Source: Ramicandelaber brevisporus (taxonomy: Eukaryota; Kickxellomycota; Ramicandelaberales; Ramicandelaberaceae). From it: a stretch of DNA of 46,140 nt. The translations under genes and the position numbers were made by a program. The stretch lies in assembly GCA_025201865.1 (NCBI GenBank), contig MU602786.1:1-46140 (forward strand). The letters run 5' to 3'. Below the pieces are notes generated by a model. The model was given only the letters and a program-made list of their open reading frames with translations, had not been told where the DNA came from and did no database searches. Below, in pieces: positions 10,102 through 19,249 of the stretch. Every line of letters starts with the position of its first letter. Position 1 is the stretch's first letter.

Positions 10102-10133
10102 TGTTTTTGCGTAAAATCCCCTGTCATACAAGT
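10102..10133 (+). repeat. Dispersed repeat, right copy
   Basis: The partner of 8984-9015: same orientation, 25 of 32 bases shared by eye alignment without gaps. The two copies bracket about 1.1 kb of non-coding sequence. Confidence 0.55.
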
Positions 10134-10281
10134 TAAGACAAATTTTTCGTATATGCGGAACACCCTTGAAGATGCGTGGAGGTGTATTTCAAAAATTATA
10201 ATAGAAAGAAAATTTATGAGGGAGAAATCTGGGCAGTTGATGTCGAAGTGGATGCTGACAACAAGGCATTTACTGTGGCGT

Positions 10282-10321
10282 TTTGTTATGGTTTGTTATG
10301 GTTTGTCATAGTTTGTCATAG
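10282..10321 (+). repeat. 10-bp tandem repeat in the NFU1 3' flank
   Basis: Four 10-base units, two tttgttatgg followed by two tttgtcatag, then decaying tatgg repeats up to about 10345. It lies just beyond the NFU1 stop codon and is probably transcribed in its 3' UTR. Confidence 0.85.
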
Positions 10322-10357
10322 TATGGTATGGTTTGTTTTGTTCGGTCCGGTGACGGC

Positions 10358-11266
10358 TTAGTTGCTTCTTGCCCGTGGCTTCAGCTTCTCAATCTTCTTT
10401 GTTTTGATTTGCTGCTCCATCTTATCAAACTCATCCTGCGCCTGCTGCTCAAGTTGATCCGCAACCTGCTCAACCGATGTGACTGCCGGCACGTAATACT
10501 TGAGCATGTTCTCGATACCATTCTTCAATGTGATAACCGAGCTCGAGCATGTTCTGCATGCGCCTCGTAGCTTGAGCTGGACCACGCCGGTTTCTTCGTT
10601 AAACCCAATGTACTCGATGTCACCGCCATCTTCTTGGATCGATGGTCGAACTCGCATCTCGAGCAGCTCTTTGATCTCTTGAACAATCTCCGAGTCATCT
10701 GGCAGGATTCTTGTACTAATGTTTTCTGACTCTGACGCACCTGCCGCATCCAGCTCGTCGCCCGACAGGATCACTTGCTGGCCCGATGCGAAATGGTCCA
10801 TGATTGCAGAATATAAATCGGGCTTCATCAAGTGCCATGGCGTGTCTGGATCTTTGGAGACAGTGATGAAGTCAGGGCCAAAGAAGATGCCTTGGACTCC
10901 GTCGATCATGAACAAGCGACGGGCCAGAGGGGATGCCTTCATGGCAGAGCGAGCATTGAGGAACTCGGCTGTGCCACCGGTGGGGTGCACAGGGAGACCA
11001 GGAAGGAACTTGAGAGAGTCTGGATTTGGAGTAGCCTCAGTCTGAACAAACATGGTTCGTCGCTGCGATGCAGTACGGTCACGCTGAAGTTGGCGAGCAA
11101 GCAGCTGAGTGCTGTTGGAGTTGGTTGCAACAGCTGAAGTGGCGATGAGCGAAGGGCGGCGAACAAACTGGGAAAGCAGACGGCGCTGGCCACGGGTGAT
11201 ATTGGAGACAGCTGGGCGCACGGACGCCAGTCTGCTCGAGGAGATTGCAGCAGTTCTGCTCAGCAT
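10358..11266 (-). CDS. NFU1: Mitochondrial iron-sulfur cluster carrier Nfu1
   Basis: 302 residues. Residues 1-70 are rich in Arg/Ser/Thr and nearly free of acidic residues, fitting a mitochondrial presequence. The Nfu N-domain follows (FVQTEATPNPDSLKFLPG, about 73-165, with GVQGIFFGPDFITVSK). The C-terminal NifU-like domain (about 195-265) has RPSIQEDGGDIEY and the cluster-binding CRTC motif (Cys237, Cys240). Nfu1 passes 4Fe-4S clusters to targets such as lipoyl synthase and aconitase. The last 25 residues are Lys-rich and coil-like. It is divergent from the PPP4R2 gene across 156 bases. Assignment is firm. Confidence 0.97.
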   Translation of the reverse strand: MLSRTAAISSSRLASVRPAVSNITRGQRRLLSQFVRRPSLIATSAVATNSNSTQLLARQLQRDRTASQRRTMFVQTEATPNPDSLKFLPGLPVHPTGGTAEFLNARSAMKASPLARRLFMIDGVQGIFFGPDFITVSKDPDTPWHLMKPDLYSAIMDHFASGQQVILSGDELDAAGASESENISTRILPDDSEIVQEIKELLEMRVRPSIQEDGGDIEYIGFNEETGVVQLKLRGACRTCSSSVITLKNGIENMLKYYVPAVTSVEQVADQLEQQAQDEFDKMEQQIKTKKIEKLKPRARSN

Positions 11267-11422
11267 TGTCGACAGCCTTCTGTTCTTTTACAAATCTTCG
11301 GACGGTATGGTATATCGGAGGGGGCGAGGTTTATTTCTTCTGTTGCAAAGTTGGCTGTATCGGATTCCTGTTTTGTTCTGCAAAGAAAAAGAGTCAAAAA
11401 GTAATCAAAAAATAAAGAAGCG

Positions 11423-11804
11423 ATGAACGAAACGCTCCATCAACCGCAGCAACAGCAACAGCAAGTGCAACAGCAGCAACAGCAACGAGTGAAGGCAGAG
11501 CAACAAGTAGATGCAGCTGATGATCAGTCTCGTATACTCAGCGAAACGGCAGCAACAGGGAAAGTAACAGTTCCCTGGCAGCAGCTTCGCAAACTATTGG
11601 AAGCTCAACTCACACGAAACTTTGAACAGATGGCTGCAGCTCAACAACAACAACAACAACAGCTGCAACAGCAACAACAGCAACAACATAGCGCTGAAGG
11701 AGAGGCAACAGCTGTAAATAGCCAGGATAGCAGAGTTGATACTCAAGAGCTATTGTCATCTCCCGATGTCATTCAAAGCTGCATGGTTAGTATACAAGCA
11801 GAGC

Positions 11805-11845
<41 letters not shown>

Positions 11846-13006
11846 CTGCAGCAGCAACCTCCTCTTTCAGCCGAAGGAGAAGAGCACCAGTATCAACATC
11901 AACATCAACATCAGCAAAAGCAAGTGCATCAAAGTGAGCCTGATACCGAGCCGGAAAGACACACAATGCCCATTGAGCGAGCGGAGTTGATGGACATTCC
12001 AGTGATGACAGCCACCATCACGACCGCGGGTCACAAGAGGCGGAGGAGTAACTCAACAGATAATTCCAACACAGATATGGATGACAATCGCAACTCGCCG
12101 CCTTCACTACGAAATGCTTCTCCAGACTTGTCTGATACCTCTACTCAGATGGATGTAGAACCACAGCCACCACAATCACAATCATCACCATCACAATCAC
12201 CATCACCATCACAGCCACAGCAAAACACCACATCATCCACATCAACCGAACAGTTACAAGTTCAACAGCAACAGCCACCATATTTGGTCCATGCACTCGA
12301 GTCAACCAAAGATATTTTGGGAATTCTGTCTGGATTTAGAGGTCCTCCATTTACGATTCAGCGGCTATGTGAGCTGGCAGTGGATGCGTCAAGGCATTAC
12401 ACCTCCCTAGACAAGTACGTACGCGCTCTACAAAAGGTGTTGTTGGTTGCAAGTACAATTGACCATTATCAGCAAAATCAATCGCATCCTTCAGTATCTC
12501 AACAAACATCAACAGCAGCATCAACAGTAACATCAACGCAACACTCGAACGGCAGTGCATATGAAACAACTCCAGACAGTGCATCTGCATCATCACAGTC
12601 GTCAATTAGTAGCAATTCTAGTCAAAACAGCGGTAGTGGCAGTAGGCGGAATAGCATCTTTGAGAACCACGATGGCCGGTATGTAATTGTTGTTCCAGAT
12701 ATCGATAGTCAGCACAATGGCAACAATGCGCAAGCTACCAATCCTCCAAACGGCACATCCAACAATCCCAGCTCGCCATCGGCCGAAGGCACAGTAACTG
12801 CACCGTCATCACCAACTCATGACACATTGTCCCCTCCGCCACTTGTCATGACAACGGGACAGGTGAGTGATTCAGGCGATGGATCATCATTACCGCCAAG
12901 AACGATGCATGCTGAGATTAGTCCAGACGTCGTTGGAGTAGAAGGACTTGACGATGAAGAAATAGCAGAACTCGAGATGCTAAACCCAATGGAATTTGAT
13001 CAGTAA
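11423..13006 (+). CDS. PPP4R2: Protein phosphatase 4 regulatory subunit 2 (PPP4R2/Psy4-like), Gln-rich
   Basis: 527 residues, single exon. Two blocks identify the family. KVTVPWQQLRKLLEAQL (about 47-63) corresponds to the conserved 'W..F' helix of PPP4R2. GFRGPPFTIQRLCELAVD, then HYTSLDKYVRALQKVLLVAS (about 297-345), matches the core 'PFTIQRLCEL...Y...DK..R...K...V.S'. PPP4R2 with PPP4R3 targets phosphatase 4, acting in DNA-damage checkpoint recovery and splicing-factor assembly. About 230 residues of Gln/His/Ser/Pro low complexity separate the two blocks, including a pure CAA tract. The C-terminus is acidic (GLDDEEIAELEML). Core assignment is good; the boundaries of the spacers are free to vary. 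Confidence 0.85.
11804..11845 (+). repeat. Pure (CAA)14 microsatellite inside PPP4R2
   Basis: Fourteen uninterrupted CAA codons encode part of a long glutamine run, followed by CTG and CAG codons. Uninterrupted coding microsatellites of this length are usually polymorphic in length. Confidence 0.95.
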
Positions 13007-13290
13007 ATATTTCTCATTATTTCTAATAAAAAGTGCTTTGTTTAACGCACACACTCACTATATATTAGTTAACAGTGCAAACATCATGCGGGCTGTCAGC
13101 GGATGGGGAGGTAAGCATGACTTGCATCGAGTGACACTTTGATCCTCGGTTACAGCGCTGTTCAGAGAAAGAGAGATCGATACTAATTCACATCGATATC
13201 TTACCAGTGTCCATAGTGTTTGAGTACTGTTTAGAAGAATTCAAGTTAGAGAGTTTAAAGAACAAATGTTAAGTTAAGTTTAAAAAAAGG
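13007..13290. other. Convergent 3' flanks of PPP4R2 and the Ca2+-ATPase gene
   Basis: 284 bases between two convergent stop codons. An AATAAA hexamer at 13025-13030, 19 bases after the PPP4R2 stop, is a likely poly(A) signal. The rest shows no gene or recognisable RNA. Confidence 0.6.
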
Positions 13291-16200
13291 TTAAGCAGCT
13301 TCTTGAGCTGGCTGTGCTTGTGTTTGTTGTGCCTGAAGCTGGCGACCACGGGCCATAAGTTCTGCCAAACTCGCTGTTTGTTGAGGGTTGGACGAGGCAG
13401 CCGAGGAAGAGGCTGGAGCTGGGAGAGCAGTAGAAGAGGCAGATGGTTGGATCACTGGGGGCTTAGGGTTTGAGAAGGTGCGACTGCGACGCAGGGACGA
13501 GAACGTCTGCAAAGCGTTGCTAACCTGCATGGACTGATGAACATCGGCAAAGTAGCTGCGCAATTGCATATCCTCGCGAGTGACAGTCGGCACGTGAGCC
13601 TGAGACTCACGGGACTCGACGCCAAACGCTGAGCTCCAGTCAGGTAACAAGCGAATCATGAAGCCAATCGGCAGGGCAAGCGAGCCGAGCAGAACAGTGG
13701 CGGTCCATTGAGAGGAAGTGAGAGGAGTGGTGGAGAAGGCGAGGCCGCCAAAGTTGATGATGAGAGCCTGCATGCCAATGATGAGGAAGAAGATGGCGAG
13801 GAAACCGCTGTCGTGAGTAATGTTGGCAAAGATGTTGAGAGATGAATCAATGCGACGAGAGTTGAGCATATTGAACACTTGCAGGAAGATGAAGGTGTTG
13901 AACACCATGGTGCGCATGACGAGCTCGGCCTGTGGATCGGTGTCGACTGGCAGGTGGAAGAGAGTTGGACCAACGTGGAGCAGAGTCAGGTTGAGGGCAA
14001 CCTGGAACAGTGCTTGACCAAATACCATGCGCCACATCTCAAAGGTCAGAAGAGCGGCATGCTTCGGGATTGGAGCGCGGTTGAGCAAATCATCGGTGGG
14101 TGGTTCAGTGCTGAGACCGACGGCGGCCAGACTGTCCATGCAAATGTTCAGGAACAGCATTTGGGTAGATGTCAGGATTCCTTCAGATGAGGCACTCATG
14201 ACACTGCTAATGAAGGTCAGAACGACAGCCGAAACGTTAGCGGTGAGCTGGAACTGAACAAACTTGCGCACGCTGTCGTTAATTGCACGGCCCCAGCGAA
14301 GCGCCTTGACCACACTGACAAAGTTGTCATCCATGAGAATGATATCAGCTGCAGACTTGGCCACCTCAGTGCCAGCAATACCCATAGCGAGACCCACGTC
14401 AGCCATACGAAGAGCTGGAGCGTCGTTGGTGCCGTCACCAGACATGCCAACAACTTCTCCGAGAGCCTGCAAACGACGAGTGACAATTTGCTTGTCGGTG
14501 GGCGACGAGCGCGCCAAAACCTGCAAATTCGGCATCAGTTCAAGCTGCTGCTTCTCCGACATGGCACGGAACTCGGGGCCAGTGACGCATGCACCGCCTC
14601 TGTTGTAGATACCAGCCTTTGACGCAATAGCACGAGCAGTCTCCAGGTTGTCGCCAGTAATCATGCGAACAGTGACACCGGCACCTTGGCAGTGGAGAAC
14701 AGACTCCTTGACACCAGGACGAAGTGGATCCTCGATACCAGTCAAACCAAGCCAGATAAGATCACTAAGTGGGGGACGGTCTTCGGCCAGAGAAGAAGCC
14801 TCGGAGACAGGAAGGTCGCGATAGGCAATGCCAATAGTACGGAGAGCCTCGCCGGCAAACTTGGAGATGGACAGCTCGATATCCTGGCGCTTGGACTCAG
14901 TCAACTGTTGCACATTGCCAGTGGAATCAACGTATTGAGAGCAGTGAGAGAGAACAATCTCGGAGGCACCCTTGGTGTGCTGGCGAGCCTTGCTATCGCC
15001 AGTTTCCACAACGGTCGTCATAGTCTTGAGCTCAGAAGCAAATGGATAGGCACGAATCACATTGGAGCGATGACGAATGCCATTGTAATCAACACCACAG
15101 GTCTTGGCAAATCCGAGCAGAGCAGCCTCAGTCTTTGAACCAACAAACACAGTGCGGCCATTGTTGCCCTCATCCTTGTCTTCAAAGGCAGTCGAGTTGA
15201 CAGCAATAGCCTCGCCAAGGATGGTGGAGGCGGATGTTGGCAAGTCCTGGGTGTAGAAGCGGTGGGCATCCTCCATGTCACCGAGTCTGTGCTCAGCAAC
15301 GATGGCCTTGACAACGGTCATTTGGTTCATGGTCAATGTACCAGTCTTGTCAGAGCAAACAGTAGTCAAACCACCGCTGGTTTCACACGCAGACAATTGA
15401 CGAACAAGGTTATTGTCACGCAGCATTTGGGTTGTGGCATAGGCGAGAGCCAGGGTCACAGCCATTGGGAGACCCTCAGGAACAGCAACAACGACAATAG
15501 TGATGGACTGGACCACAATCTTGATGGTTTCGCTGAAGAGGTGAGAGGCAGTTGGGAATTCAGGGAGCAGAGCAGCGCGCACAAACATCTTGATGATGAG
15601 GGTAATGAGCATGAGCAACGAGGCACCCAAGCCGAAGCGGGCAATCTTCTCAGCCAATGCATCCAGCTTGTGCTGCAATGGGGTGGCTTGAGCACCAGCA
15701 CTGTCGGCGTCATCAACACGAAGAGCCATCATCATTTTGCCAAAGAAAGACTGCTCGCCAACAGCAATAACAACCATTCTTCCAACACCTTCAAGCACTT
15801 TGGCACCAGAGAGAATGAATGGGTCAGCTTTCTTGTTTTCGGCAGATGAGGAAATAGACTCCAATGGCACTTTGCGAATAGTATCGGATTCACCAGTGGC
15901 GCTGCTTTCATCGCACTTTAAGTTCTGGGCAGTTAATACAACTCCATCAACTGGCGCAATTTCACCTGGCTCAATCAGGAAGATATCTCCAACCACAACA
16001 TCAAACACTGACAGTAAGCGTTCATGTCCGCCACGCAGTACTTTAACAGTGCGGTCCTCCTTCTTTGCATTCAACTTGCGGAACTGACGCTCCTTTTGCC
16101 AATCATTCACTGCAGTGGTCAGCACAACAATTGTAACTGCGGCCAAAATAGCAGCGCCTTCAACCCATCCAATCTTGGTCTCCTCATGGCGCTTTTCGCC

Positions 16201-16572
16201 CCAGTAATCATCGTACACTCCAACAATCAAGCTCACCACAGCTGCAATGCTGAGCATAATGAGAATCTTGTCTTCAAAAGCCGCGGCAACCAATGCGAAG
16301 AATGATTTGGAAGGAGCCTCCGGCAATACGTTAGCTCCGTAAGCTGCAACACGCTCGCGATACTCATCACTCGAGGTGTCGGCTGGCAAACCAACGGATG
16401 GATCAACATTGAGCTTGGCGAGCAGAGCATCCGTGCCACCAACGTCCTGGAGAAGGTCAGCGTCCTTGGGATCAACAAACTTGGCAAGAGTGGCTGGGCT
16501 CAGCGGGAAACGGCCACTGGCAGTTCCTGAGCGTGAGAGCAACGGCGCGCGCTCGTCGTTGGCACGCGTCAT
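13291..16572 (-). CDS. PMC1: P-type Ca2+-transporting ATPase, type IIB (Pmc1/PMCA-like)
   Basis: 1093 residues, single exon, typical length. Landmarks in order: actuator motif TGES (226-229), PEGLP in transmembrane segment 4 (365-369), phosphorylation motif CSDKTGTLT with Asp408, then KGASEIVL, TGDN and the hinge GDGTNDAPALRMADVG. The C-terminal span block carries the calcium-site pattern NICMDSLAAVGLSTEPP. A single acidic/Asn set in M4 and M6 and the DDYWGE segment after M2 fit PMCA/Pmc1 pumps rather than SERCA. Fungal members sit in the vacuole or plasma membrane and remove cytosolic Ca2+. The tail is Gln/Ala/Ser-rich; I cannot confirm a calmodulin site. Codon use is biased, giving long antisense frames. 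Confidence 0.95.
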   Translation of the reverse strand: MTRANDERAPLLSRSGTASGRFPLSPATLAKFVDPKDADLLQDVGGTDALLAKLNVDPSVGLPADTSSDEYRERVAAYGANVLPEAPSKSFFALVAAAFEDKILIMLSIAAVVSLIVGVYDDYWGEKRHEETKIGWVEGAAILAAVTIVVLTTAVNDWQKERQFRKLNAKKEDRTVKVLRGGHERLLSVFDVVVGDIFLIEPGEIAPVDGVVLTAQNLKCDESSATGESDTIRKVPLESISSSAENKKADPFILSGAKVLEGVGRMVVIAVGEQSFFGKMMMALRVDDADSAGAQATPLQHKLDALAEKIARFGLGASLLMLITLIIKMFVRAALLPEFPTASHLFSETIKIVVQSITIVVVAVPEGLPMAVTLALAYATTQMLRDNNLVRQLSACETSGGLTTVCSDKTGTLTMNQMTVVKAIVAEHRLGDMEDAHRFYTQDLPTSASTILGEAIAVNSTAFEDKDEGNNGRTVFVGSKTEAALLGFAKTCGVDYNGIRHRSNVIRAYPFASELKTMTTVVETGDSKARQHTKGASEIVLSHCSQYVDSTGNVQQLTESKRQDIELSISKFAGEALRTIGIAYRDLPVSEASSLAEDRPPLSDLIWLGLTGIEDPLRPGVKESVLHCQGAGVTVRMITGDNLETARAIASKAGIYNRGGACVTGPEFRAMSEKQQLELMPNLQVLARSSPTDKQIVTRRLQALGEVVGMSGDGTNDAPALRMADVGLAMGIAGTEVAKSAADIILMDDNFVSVVKALRWGRAINDSVRKFVQFQLTANVSAVVLTFISSVMSASSEGILTSTQMLFLNICMDSLAAVGLSTEPPTDDLLNRAPIPKHAALLTFEMWRMVFGQALFQVALNLTLLHVGPTLFHLPVDTDPQAELVMRTMVFNTFIFLQVFNMLNSRRIDSSLNIFANITHDSGFLAIFFLIIGMQALIINFGGLAFSTTPLTSSQWTATVLLGSLALPIGFMIRLLPDWSSAFGVESRESQAHVPTVTREDMQLRSYFADVHQSMQVSNALQTFSSLRRSRTFSNPKPPVIQPSASSTALPAPASSSAASSNPQQTASLAELMARGRQLQAQQTQAQPAQEAA

Positions 16573-17190
16573 TGTTTACTGGCTTGGTTTACTGGTAGCC
16601 TTGGGTGGGTGGAAGGGAGTAGAAGGGAGAAGCTGTTTGCTATAAGTAGCAGTCTGAAGTAGGAGATGGAGAAGAGGAAGAACAGGAAGAAAAGTGAGAG
16701 TTTAATAAAGGAGAAGCTGTTTTGCCGAAGAGGAAAGAAAGAAAAAAGGAAGAGTTGATGAGATGCAAAACAACAATGGAAAGAGAGAACGAGAAGTAGG
16801 AAAAGGAACAGTTGGAGAGGCTGGTTGTCGTGCGGGTTGAGGGGAGAGGAGGGGAGAGAAGGGGATAGGCTTGTATTAAATGGTAGTGCACACACGCGTG
16901 TATGTATATGCGTGTGTGTGTGGCCGGTTCAGCACTGTGAGAGCAACTATTTATTTTTTTGGATTCAACCTTCGATGCTTCGATCGACGCGTCCTTCGAT
17001 TTCAGTCACAATGACGGTTCCCCTCTTCTTGATACTGACAGACTCCGCTTTTGATTGGAGGCTTTGTGGAAAATATTTTTAGGGTTCGTTGGGGAGGATG
17101 GAGGGAACGTTCAATACAATGCGCACGAGTTTATCAAAACATCTTTCAATACGTTTAAAATGACCGAAAAGGAAGAAAAGGAAGAATGGT
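16573..17190. promoter_or_regulatory. Upstream region of the Ca2+-ATPase gene, and CDK5RAP1 3' flank
   Basis: 618 bases. Read on the minus strand, the ATPase leader is a long CT-rich tract (16600-16870). A GT/TATG microsatellite lies at about 16888-16922. I found no exact calcineurin-response (Crz1) motif. The left part serves the ATPase; the right part should contain the CDK5RAP1 3' UTR. Confidence 0.55.
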
Positions 17191-19071
17191 TTAGAGGGCA
17201 GTTAGAGAGGTTTCTCTGATAGCGTTGCCTCGCAGGGAGGAAGAGGTGGTGCTGTCAACCTTTGCAACAATGTACATTCCCTTCTCAATCACCATGTCTT
17301 TGTTACTACCATCAGTTGTAATGAACATCTTTAATCCACCATCGGTTCTTCCATGGTGGGCTTGCTTTCTATCGCTCCATCCCTCAATTAACACCACTTG
17401 CTCACTTCCAATTAGTCTGGCATTCTTTTGCTTGGCCACTTTGTGGAATGTATCAATGACTTCTCTCAGTCGACTCTGCTTAACATCCTCAGGCACATCA
17501 TCTTTTAACTTACGATGAGCGTGAGTCTTTTCTCTCATGCTGTATGCAAACATGAATGCAGTGTCATACTCAACTTGCTTCATCAGCGTAATTGTATCTC
17601 TATGGTCCTGGTCCGTCTCTCCACAGAATCCACTAATCATGTCTGTGCTGATTGTAACATCTGGAATGATGTTTCGGATATGAGAGACCAGCTCCAGGTA
17701 CGCTTCACGAGTATAGCCACGTCTCATTGATTCCAGTACAGAGGTTGATCCAGACTGAGACGGCATGTGGATACTCCTGCATACATTTGGCCGATCTCTG
17801 ATTACATACAACAGTTCATCCGGGAAGTCTTTTGGATGGGGCGATGTGAATCGAATCCGCACATTAGGAACTGCCTCGGCAACGCGATCAACCAGCTCAG
17901 CAAATCTACGTCCACCTTCCTTTTGCTTGTAGATTGTCTTGAATCCTCTGCTCATTGCTGCTGTTGCTGTGGTTGCTGTTGCTGAGTTTCCTGCTGTTGT
18001 CTCACCTTCAATGCCAAAAGAATCGCTTGCATCGCTTGTATCCCGATATGAATTGACATTTTGACCCAACAGAGTGATCTCCTTGATGCCTTCATCGGCC
18101 AGTCGCTTCGCTTCTTGTACAATGGATTCAATTGGACGGCTTCTCTCAATTCCACGAGTAAAAGGCACAATGCAGTAACTGCACATGTTATTGCATCCTC
18201 TCATGACCGACAGGTGGGCTGTAACTGAATCGCTCTGCAATCTGACTGGTGCGACATCAGAGTACGTTTCATCCGCTGATAGCAACACATTGGCCACTCC
18301 CTGCGGATGCTCCTTTGACATGTCCAACAAATACGGCAATGTTCTATATCCATCTGGACCACACACAACATCAACCAGTCTTTCTTTTGACTCCAGGAAT
18401 TTGCTCTTGAGGCGCTCAGCCATGCATCCCAGCACTGCCACTTTGCGGTCTTTGCCCACAGTAACATTCGAGCTGCCACCTTTACCGCTGGAGCGAGATT
18501 CACTCTTAAATTGCTGAAGGCGTGTCCAGATACGCTTCTCCGCATTATCGCGAATGGCACAGGTCATCAAGAATAGGATGTCTGCATTGTCGCTGGAATG
18601 CGTCCGTTCGTAGCCAGCGGCATCCATTAACGCCATCACAATCTCTGTATCGTTGACATTCATTTGGCAGCCGTACACTTCCACATAGTAAGTGCGGCCG
18701 CGGCCATCTGGTCGAAGCAGATATGGAACATGCACCTCTGCATCCGCCTCCGCTTTGCTGTGGCCGTGGTGGTGACCGTGATGATGGTGGCCGTGATGGT
18801 GGTTGACGTCTACAGATGATATGTCGCTGAGGCGCTGTTGATGAGACTGCTGAATAAAGTCCATGAGGTTTGGACCACGGTTGTCAAAGACCAGCGGCTT
18901 GTTTGCCGAAGCAGCGTCACGTCTGATCTCTTCAAGATTGGGCTTCAAGATGACCGCCGAACCGTGAACACTGCGGACAGCATTCGAGATAGTGCATGCC
19001 CTAACACTGGCGAGTCGTTGAATCGGCGATATCAGCCGTAGTCGTCCTGACCGAATTGCACAGGCGTGCAT
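17191..19071 (-). CDS. CDK5RAP1: tRNA methylthiotransferase, CDK5RAP1/MiaB family
   Basis: 626 residues. The N-terminal auxiliary-cluster domain has YGCQMN (Cys135), TCAIRDNAEKR (Cys171) and LGCMAER (Cys216). The radical-SAM core has MRGCNNMCSYC (Cys293, 297, 300) followed by VPFTRGIERSRP. ITLLGQNVNSY and GFKTIYKQKEGGRRFAEL are typical of CDK5RAP1 rather than CDKAL1. A C-terminal TRAM region follows. The enzyme adds a methylthio group to N6-isopentenyladenosine at position 37 of tRNAs, in animals mainly mitochondrial. The Arg/Ser-rich start fits import. A His/Gly-rich stretch (residues 91-104) before the catalytic part is unusual, as is an Ala/Thr insert near 360-375. It is divergent from RIO2 across 178 bases. 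Confidence 0.95.
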   Translation of the reverse strand: MHACAIRSGRLRLISPIQRLASVRACTISNAVRSVHGSAVILKPNLEEIRRDAASANKPLVFDNRGPNLMDFIQQSHQQRLSDISSVDVNHHHGHHHHGHHHGHSKAEADAEVHVPYLLRPDGRGRTYYVEVYGCQMNVNDTEIVMALMDAAGYERTHSSDNADILFLMTCAIRDNAEKRIWTRLQQFKSESRSSGKGGSSNVTVGKDRKVAVLGCMAERLKSKFLESKERLVDVVCGPDGYRTLPYLLDMSKEHPQGVANVLLSADETYSDVAPVRLQSDSVTAHLSVMRGCNNMCSYCIVPFTRGIERSRPIESIVQEAKRLADEGIKEITLLGQNVNSYRDTSDASDSFGIEGETTAGNSATATTATAAMSRGFKTIYKQKEGGRRFAELVDRVAEAVPNVRIRFTSPHPKDFPDELLYVIRDRPNVCRSIHMPSQSGSTSVLESMRRGYTREAYLELVSHIRNIIPDVTISTDMISGFCGETDQDHRDTITLMKQVEYDTAFMFAYSMREKTHAHRKLKDDVPEDVKQSRLREVIDTFHKVAKQKNARLIGSEQVVLIEGWSDRKQAHHGRTDGGLKMFITTDGSNKDMVIEKGMYIVAKVDSTTSSSLRGNAIRETSLTAL

Positions 19072-19249
19072 CTGCGCTTGCTGTCGTTACTATGTATTTT
19101 TTTTTTTGGAAGGCAGATTTCCAAGAAAAGTGTGTACCTTTGCGGTTGTTTTTGTTTGAAAAGAATCCGCCACTTTAGCCTCATTTTCATTTTTCATTCT
19201 TTTTTCTTTTTTCATTTTTAAAGAAGAAGCCGAGCTAGATCTTGCAACG
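19072..19249. promoter_or_regulatory. Bidirectional promoter of CDK5RAP1 and RIO2
   Basis: 178 bases between two divergent start codons. It contains a nine-base T run at about 19100 and a longer T/C-rich block at 19150-19220 just before the RIO2 ATG. Two leaders must fit here, so these are compact promoters. No TATA element is obvious. Confidence 0.6.

Larger units (their letters stand above)
8972..10357. other. Long gene-free stretch between COX11 and NFU1
   Basis: About 1.4 kb separating the COX11 start from the NFU1 stop. It must hold the COX11 promoter and leader and the NFU1 3' UTR. The middle (about 9300-9850) is strongly pyrimidine-rich on the plus strand and gives long but low-complexity open frames. 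Related 32-nt direct repeats lie at 8984-9015 and 10102-10133. A CTGGTC cluster and a 10-bp tandem repeat lie near the right end (listed separately). Nothing coding or RNA-like was recognised. Confidence 0.6.

Noticed and set aside
13070-13250. Possible spliceosomal or nucleolar RNA between PPP4R2 and the ATPase gene
   Set aside because: A GAGGTAAG word and a TGAT-like box caught the eye, but no recognised snRNA sequence or paired C/D or H/ACA boxes could be assigned.
14686-15849. Long frames antisense to the Ca2+-ATPase gene
   Set aside because: They mirror conserved ATPase sequence and have no independent support.
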